Source of the DNA: CAZFQG01 sp964520785 | GTDB taxonomy: Bacteria > Planctomycetota > Planctomycetia > Pirellulales > Thermoguttaceae | DNA: 44,530 nucleotides | Assembly (NCBI GenBank): GCA_964520785.1 | Contig: CAZFQG010000025.1 | Coordinates: forward strand, 1-44,530 | Direction: 5' to 3' | Shown here: in pieces, positions 40,970 through 44,530 of the stretch | Numbering within the stretch: position 1 is the stretch's first letter | Layout: each line of letters opens with the position of its first letter | The notes under the pieces: model-generated | Told to the model about the DNA's origin: nothing | Seen by the model: only the letters and a program-made list of their open reading frames with translations | Database searches by the model: none | Made by a program: the position numbers and the translations under genes

Positions 40970-41322
40970 GCGGTCCTCCAACGGAGAATGAAAGGAAGTC
41001 GGCCGGCCGATCGAGCCTTTCGGCGTTCAATCTTGGTCCGGCGTCTTGGTCCGGCGCGGGATTCCGCGAAATCCGGAAAACTCCGACGGCGACCGGCCGG
41101 CACGGGACTTGGCGAGAAGGCGATCTCTCGCTCGGATGATCGGACTGAAACCTATTCTAGCGGAAGCAGCCCCGGCGCCGCAATATCCTCGCCGCCGCGC
41201 GATTTGCGGACGCACGCTTCGGTGTTATAATCCGGTTACGTTGCTACGTCGCTCCGATCGGCGTCCCCGGCGCCTCGGCCGGGCGGGACGCCCGAATACC
41301 GCCATCAAGCCCCACCCTTTTT
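40970..41322. other. Divergent intergenic region with plus-strand promoter
   Basis: 353 bases between the lipoprotein and the alpha/beta hydrolase. No gene is seen. It contains the promoter at 41204-41231 and a GC-rich stretch before the hydrolase start. Confidence 0.4.
41204..41231 (+). promoter_or_regulatory. Sigma-70 promoter of the alpha/beta hydrolase gene
   Basis: TTGCGG at 41204-41209, a 16-base spacer and a perfect TATAAT at 41226-41231, about 90 bases before the ATG. Confidence 0.55.
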
Positions 41323-42210
41323 ATGAGCCAGACTGCCCCCGACTGGAAGGTCCTCTATCCGTTCGAATCCCATTTCCTCGACGTCGAGGGCCTGCGCTAT
41401 CATTATCTCGACGAAGGAGAGGGGCCGGTCCTCCTCATGTCGCACGGAAATCCCACCTGGTCCTTCTTTTTCCGTGAACTCGTCAAGGCGTTCTCCCCGC
41501 GGTACCGCGTCGTCGTGCCCGATCACATCGGATGCGGACTGTCCGAGAAACCGGGCGAACACGCCTATCCCTTCACGCTGGCCAGGCGGATCGACGACCT
41601 GCGGGCGCTGGTCGAATCGCTCGACCTGCGCGACATCACCCTCATCGCGCACGACTGGGGAGGTGCCATCGGCATGGGAGCGGCCGCCGCCCTGCCGGAG
41701 CGGTTCTCCCGGTTCGTCCTCATGAACACGGCCGCCTTCCGAAGCGAACGGATTCCGGGGCGGATCAACCTCTGCCGGATTCCCGGCTTCGGGCGGTTCT
41801 GCGTGCAGGGGATGAACCTCTTCGTCCAGGCCGCTCTCCTCATGGCCTCCAACCGGCCGGGGGGGTTGTCCCCCGAAGTCCAGGCCGGGTTGGCCGCGCC
41901 ATACGATTCCTGGAAGAACCGCCGTGCCGTGTTCCGGTTCGTCCTCGATATCCCCATGGACGAACGTCACCCGAGCTATAAGACCTTGACCGACCTGGAA
42001 AAGGCCCTTCCGACTCTTGCCGACCGTCCCACGTGTTTCATCTGGGGAATGCGGGACTGGTGTTTTCCCGAGGAATTTCTGGATCGTTTCCTCGAGGTAT
42101 TCCCCAATGCCACCGTCCACCGCATCGCCGATGCGGGGCACTACCTCGTCGAGGATGCCCCGGAAGAGGTAATCGAGTATATCGACCGGTTCCTGATGAC
42201 GACGGAATAG
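41323..42210 (+). CDS. Alpha/beta-hydrolase, haloalkane dehalogenase/OleB-like
   Basis: A 295-residue hydrolase of the haloalkane-dehalogenase-like branch. The oxyanion-hole motif is HGNPTW (41-46). The nucleophile is Asp111 in AHDWGGAIG (Asp, not Ser). Asp245 in GMRDWCFP is probably the charge-relay acid and His273 in AGHYLVEDAP the base. Asp nucleophile enzymes of this branch include haloalkane dehalogenases and OleB beta-lactone decarboxylases of long-chain olefin synthesis. No oleA, oleC or oleD is present in the window, so neither role can be assigned. No signal peptide is seen, so it is cytoplasmic. The ATG at 41323 has a weak Shine-Dalgarno and follows a good promoter. Confidence 0.85.
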   Translation: MSQTAPDWKVLYPFESHFLDVEGLRYHYLDEGEGPVLLMSHGNPTWSFFFRELVKAFSPRYRVVVPDHIGCGLSEKPGEHAYPFTLARRIDDLRALVESLDLRDITLIAHDWGGAIGMGAAAALPERFSRFVLMNTAAFRSERIPGRINLCRIPGFGRFCVQGMNLFVQAALLMASNRPGGLSPEVQAGLAAPYDSWKNRRAVFRFVLDIPMDERHPSYKTLTDLEKALPTLADRPTCFIWGMRDWCFPEEFLDRFLEVFPNATVHRIADAGHYLVEDAPEEVIEYIDRFLMTTE

Positions 42211-42367
42211 TCGCGCGGCCCCGGCGAGACTTTTCGCCGTCCGCAACGAGAAGCCGAGTCGGCCGCGCGAAGGATTGTTCGTGACTTCGTGGGTGGAACG
42301 CCTGCGTGAAATGGATTATACTAAGGTATACATTACGTCAGTTTAGTCCCCCCTTAGGAGTCGTATC
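42211..42367. other. Spacer upstream of the sialidase-like gene
   Basis: 157 bases with no gene. TATACT near 42316-42321 and a weak TGGAAC 17 bases upstream make a possible promoter. A strong Shine-Dalgarno (TTAGGAGT) precedes the ATG at 42368. Confidence 0.35.
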
Positions 42368-44239
42368 ATGAAGCGCCGCGTCTCTTGCATGATCATTCCG
42401 TTTTTATTCCCGCCCATCGCCCTCACGGCTACCGCCGGGAGTTTGTCCATCGAGGAATTCACCCTCAAGCCGGCCGATGAAAAATCGGTCTCGATGAAGC
42501 CGGGGGATGAATTCGAGGTCGGGCTGAAGGTCTCCGCGGTTGACACGGGAGAGATCACCTTTGTGATCCGGACGACCGACCCGCTCGAGCGGAAGGACGC
42601 TCCACCGGCGCTGCCTCACTACGAGAAGGACCGCCGATTCGCGTTTGTTTCCGAAGACGGGGGCGTGCAACTGACCGATAACGGGCCGCTCGATTTGGCG
42701 CCGGCAAAGCACGAATTCCGCGCGCGACTGAGCACCGAGGGATGGAAGGAAGGCCGCTGGTACCTGGCGATCTTCGCGCACAACACGAAGGAGAAACTCG
42801 GCGGCTACAAGGTCGTCCAGGCGGGGTTCGCGGTGGAGATCGAGGGGGATTCCGTCAGACTGATCGACATGGAAACCGCCTCGCCGACGCAATTCGCCGT
42901 TTGCGGCCTGGATCCTCCTTCGGCCCACCCGGGAGAAACCGCCATGCTCCGCGTCGAGGCGACGGCGGACGACTTGCAGGGACTGCAAATCCGCGTGCCC
43001 CATCATTTGGCGAAGGAAGACGTCCTGCCCGACTTCGCCTACGACGAAGCCCAAGCAGCGGCCTCCCTCGTCGACGAAGAAGACGACCTGGTCCGCAACA
43101 ACGGCCCGCGCGACCGCGATTCCAGCGCCAAGGTGATGGAAATCCCCTTGAGTACCACCGGGGTCAAGCCGGGGCTCTATTTCATGACGGTTCAAATGCG
43201 GGCAAGATCCGCCGGGAAGCCGCCGGTGGAACATGTGGCCCTCCACGTCCGTTCGCCGGAGGACCGGCTGAAAGTCCGCGTGTCGAAACCGTGGATCGTG
43301 TGGGACGGATCGAGCGCGGGACGTTTTACCAGGCTGAAGGACGGGACGCTCGTCTACGGGAACCGCTACAGTACCGATAACGGCAAGACTTGGCTCCGCC
43401 CGGAGGGGGGCGGAATCTCCGGTGGATGTCCCGAGCTGTCGGATGGGTCGATCATCGCCATGGATTACCGGTTTCTGCCGATTCCAGATCGTAAGGGGTG
43501 GTATTCCGGGAGACTCCGGCGATCCTCCGACGCCGGGCGGACGGTCGACGCCTCGGAAGCCACGATGCTCGTACCGCTGGCCAAGGCGGCACAGGGGCAC
43601 GGTCCGCACAAGGGGCCGTTGTGTACCAATTCCTACGTTCAGCGGGCCGACGGTTCGCTCTTGGGATTGATGATGGGTTGGTTCGAAGGGGACGACAAAC
43701 TGTGCCCCTACGGTCGCGGCCGGCCCTATTCGCGGACGTATGTGTGCGACTCGTTCGACGGCGGGAAGACGTGGAAGTACCTTTCCACGGTGGGCTATGA
43801 CTTCATCGGCAGCGAGGGATACAACGAGGGGGCCATCGAGCAGTTGCCAAACGGCGACATCGTGGCGGTCGTCCGCACCGGGAACATGGCCGACAGAACC
43901 TGGCACGACAACCCGGTCATGTTCACCAAGAGTACGGACGGCGGCAAGACCTGGGCCGAACCGTGGCGGGTCGGCGTCAACGGGTGCTTTCCCGACGTGG
44001 AACTCCTGAGCGACGGCCGGCTGGCGATTTCTACTGGACGTCCGGGCTGTTACGTCCTCTTCAGCGACGACGAAGGAAAGACCTGGCACGACCTGACGCT
44101 CGTCGATGCCTCGCCCTATTCGGGCTATTCGGCGCTGGTGGAAACGCGGCCCGGGGAGATTCTCGTCGCCTTTGCGGAGGGGTATCAGCGGCCGGACATT
44201 GAGAATTACGTGCGGATGGCGTATGTGTGGGTTGAGTAA
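42368..44239 (+). CDS. Secreted BNR-repeat sialidase-like protein
   Basis: A 623-residue protein with an N-terminal signal peptide (basic start, hydrophobic core MIIPFLFPPIALTATAG, likely cleavage near residue 23). An N-terminal beta-rich region at about 25-300 is followed by a sialidase-type beta-propeller. At least four Asp-box motifs are clear: STDNGKTW, SFDGGKTW, STDGGKTW and SDDEGKTW, near residues 337, 460, 524 and 562. The propeller end (SPYSGYSALVETRPGEILVAFAEG) is typical of exo-alpha-sialidase-like proteins. The complete arginine triad and Tyr/Glu nucleophile pair were not verified, so activity on sialic acids is not established. Planctomycetes often use such proteins on other acidic glycans. 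The start is supported by TTAGGAGT 7-8 bases upstream. Confidence 0.85.
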   Translation: MKRRVSCMIIPFLFPPIALTATAGSLSIEEFTLKPADEKSVSMKPGDEFEVGLKVSAVDTGEITFVIRTTDPLERKDAPPALPHYEKDRRFAFVSEDGGVQLTDNGPLDLAPAKHEFRARLSTEGWKEGRWYLAIFAHNTKEKLGGYKVVQAGFAVEIEGDSVRLIDMETASPTQFAVCGLDPPSAHPGETAMLRVEATADDLQGLQIRVPHHLAKEDVLPDFAYDEAQAAASLVDEEDDLVRNNGPRDRDSSAKVMEIPLSTTGVKPGLYFMTVQMRARSAGKPPVEHVALHVRSPEDRLKVRVSKPWIVWDGSSAGRFTRLKDGTLVYGNRYSTDNGKTWLRPEGGGISGGCPELSDGSIIAMDYRFLPIPDRKGWYSGRLRRSSDAGRTVDASEATMLVPLAKAAQGHGPHKGPLCTNSYVQRADGSLLGLMMGWFEGDDKLCPYGRGRPYSRTYVCDSFDGGKTWKYLSTVGYDFIGSEGYNEGAIEQLPNGDIVAVVRTGNMADRTWHDNPVMFTKSTDGGKTWAEPWRVGVNGCFPDVELLSDGRLAISTGRPGCYVLFSDDEGKTWHDLTLVDASPYSGYSALVETRPGEILVAFAEGYQRPDIENYVRMAYVWVE

Positions 44240-44302
44240 GGTGCCACTGGCTGCTTATCAGCCCTGAATTCCGCGGACAGCTTACACTATTAACCCTACC
44301 CC

Positions 44303-44344
44303 GATTCGTGCTCTTCATTCGTGTCATTCGTGGTTTTCGTGGTA
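44303..44344. repeat. TTCGTG-rich intergenic repeat
   Basis: TTCGTG occurs four times in about 40 bases with irregular spacing of 9 to 14 bases, in the form ATTCGTG-(C/T)...-ATTCGTG-GTT-TTCGTGG. Similar CACGAAT-rich intergenic elements are common in many environmental bacterial genomes. No function is known to me. Confidence 0.45.
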
Positions 44345-44485
44345 GCCCCTTCTTCATTACAAATCCGGCTCCGACCCCGAATCACTACCACCTCCTTGCC
44401 CTATCGGTTCCCCCCGGGTATTCTTGAATTTCATAAGAACTCACGCTTTCTATCCCTTAGCCCCGAGCTCCACAACTCCCCGCTC

Positions 44486-44530
44486 ATGGCTCGAAAACGC
44501 TGGTCCCGGTCTTTCAAGGTGCGTCTGACC
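44486..44530 (+). CDS. Possible start of a gene truncated by the window end
   Basis: ATG at 44486 opens 15 codons, MARKRWSRSFKVRLT, to the window edge. A basic start of this kind often precedes a membrane segment in sensors or secreted proteins. No Shine-Dalgarno is visible, and 15 residues are too few to identify anything. Confidence 0.25.
   Translation, partial: MARKRWSRSFKVRLT

Noticed and set aside
42404..44089. 561-codon minus-strand frame opposite the sialidase-like gene
   Set aside because: No recognisable domain; the plus-strand protein has a signal peptide and Asp boxes.
44303..44344. CRISPR-like repeats
   Set aside because: Unit is 6-7 bases with irregular spacing and no cas genes in the window.

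Overview
The window most likely comes from a planctomycete, with GC around 60%. A broken secreted protein carries the planctomycete N-terminal signature LEPLEDRRMLS and an unanchored dockerin-type repeat pair. Two Gfo/Idh/MocA oxidoreductases have twin-arginine leaders, and there is a small carboxypeptidase-regulatory-like lipoprotein and a secreted BNR sialidase-like protein. This is a lineage inference from gene content, not a phylogeny.

Layout. 1-1284 (-): the 5' part of a PAS/GAF sensor that loses family similarity in the last ~54 bases at the window edge. 1743-16019 (+): an eleven-gene surface-polysaccharide cluster with a Wzm/Wzt ABC exporter, a pyruvyl-transferase-family protein, a KpsC-like (Kdo-transferase type) protein, three GT4 glycosyltransferases, a GT-A transferase, and the two halves of the COG5610 'HAD hydrolase' architecture encoded as separate genes. 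Within it a gene pair (GT4 plus COG5610 C-terminal half) is duplicated in tandem. 16023-18287 (-): a degenerate HD-GYP/PAS/GGDEF c-di-GMP protein. 18590-19414 (+): a PolB-like 3'-5' exonuclease. 19968-21910 (+): the secreted dockerin protein, interrupted by a frame break. 21983-26860 (-): infC, rpmI, rplT, pheS and pheT, split by an internal promoter and an intrinsic terminator. 27223-28530 (-): gltA.

28595-34887 is the most interesting part. A tightly packed minus-strand operon encodes a 56-residue protein with an acidic C-terminal tail, a SpeD-type pyruvoyl decarboxylase, a GNAT/FemAB-like acyltransferase, an ATP-grasp ligase and a fold-III PLP decarboxylase; gltA follows after 64 bases. 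Upstream of the small ORF is a correctly spaced sigma-54 -24/-12 promoter (32963-32980), and further upstream a perfect 16-bp palindrome and a second dyad. The divergent neighbour (33463-34887) is a sigma-54 enhancer-binding activator with a receiver domain that lacks its phospho-acceptor Asp. My reading is a dedicated, sigma-54-controlled pathway in which an amino acid may be ligated to a carrier (possibly the small acidic-tailed protein), decarboxylated and acylated. The chemistry is inference.

35019-44530 holds a glycerophosphodiesterase relic, a trypsin-like/PDZ protease, the two Gfo/Idh/MocA genes separated by a candidate small RNA (good sigma-70 promoter, then a perfect 32-bp palindrome as terminator), a lipoprotein, a haloalkane-dehalogenase/OleB-like hydrolase, a sialidase-like secreted protein, a TTCGTG-rich intergenic repeat, and possibly the first 15 codons of another gene. 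I saw no rRNA, tRNA, CRISPR array or complete insertion sequence.
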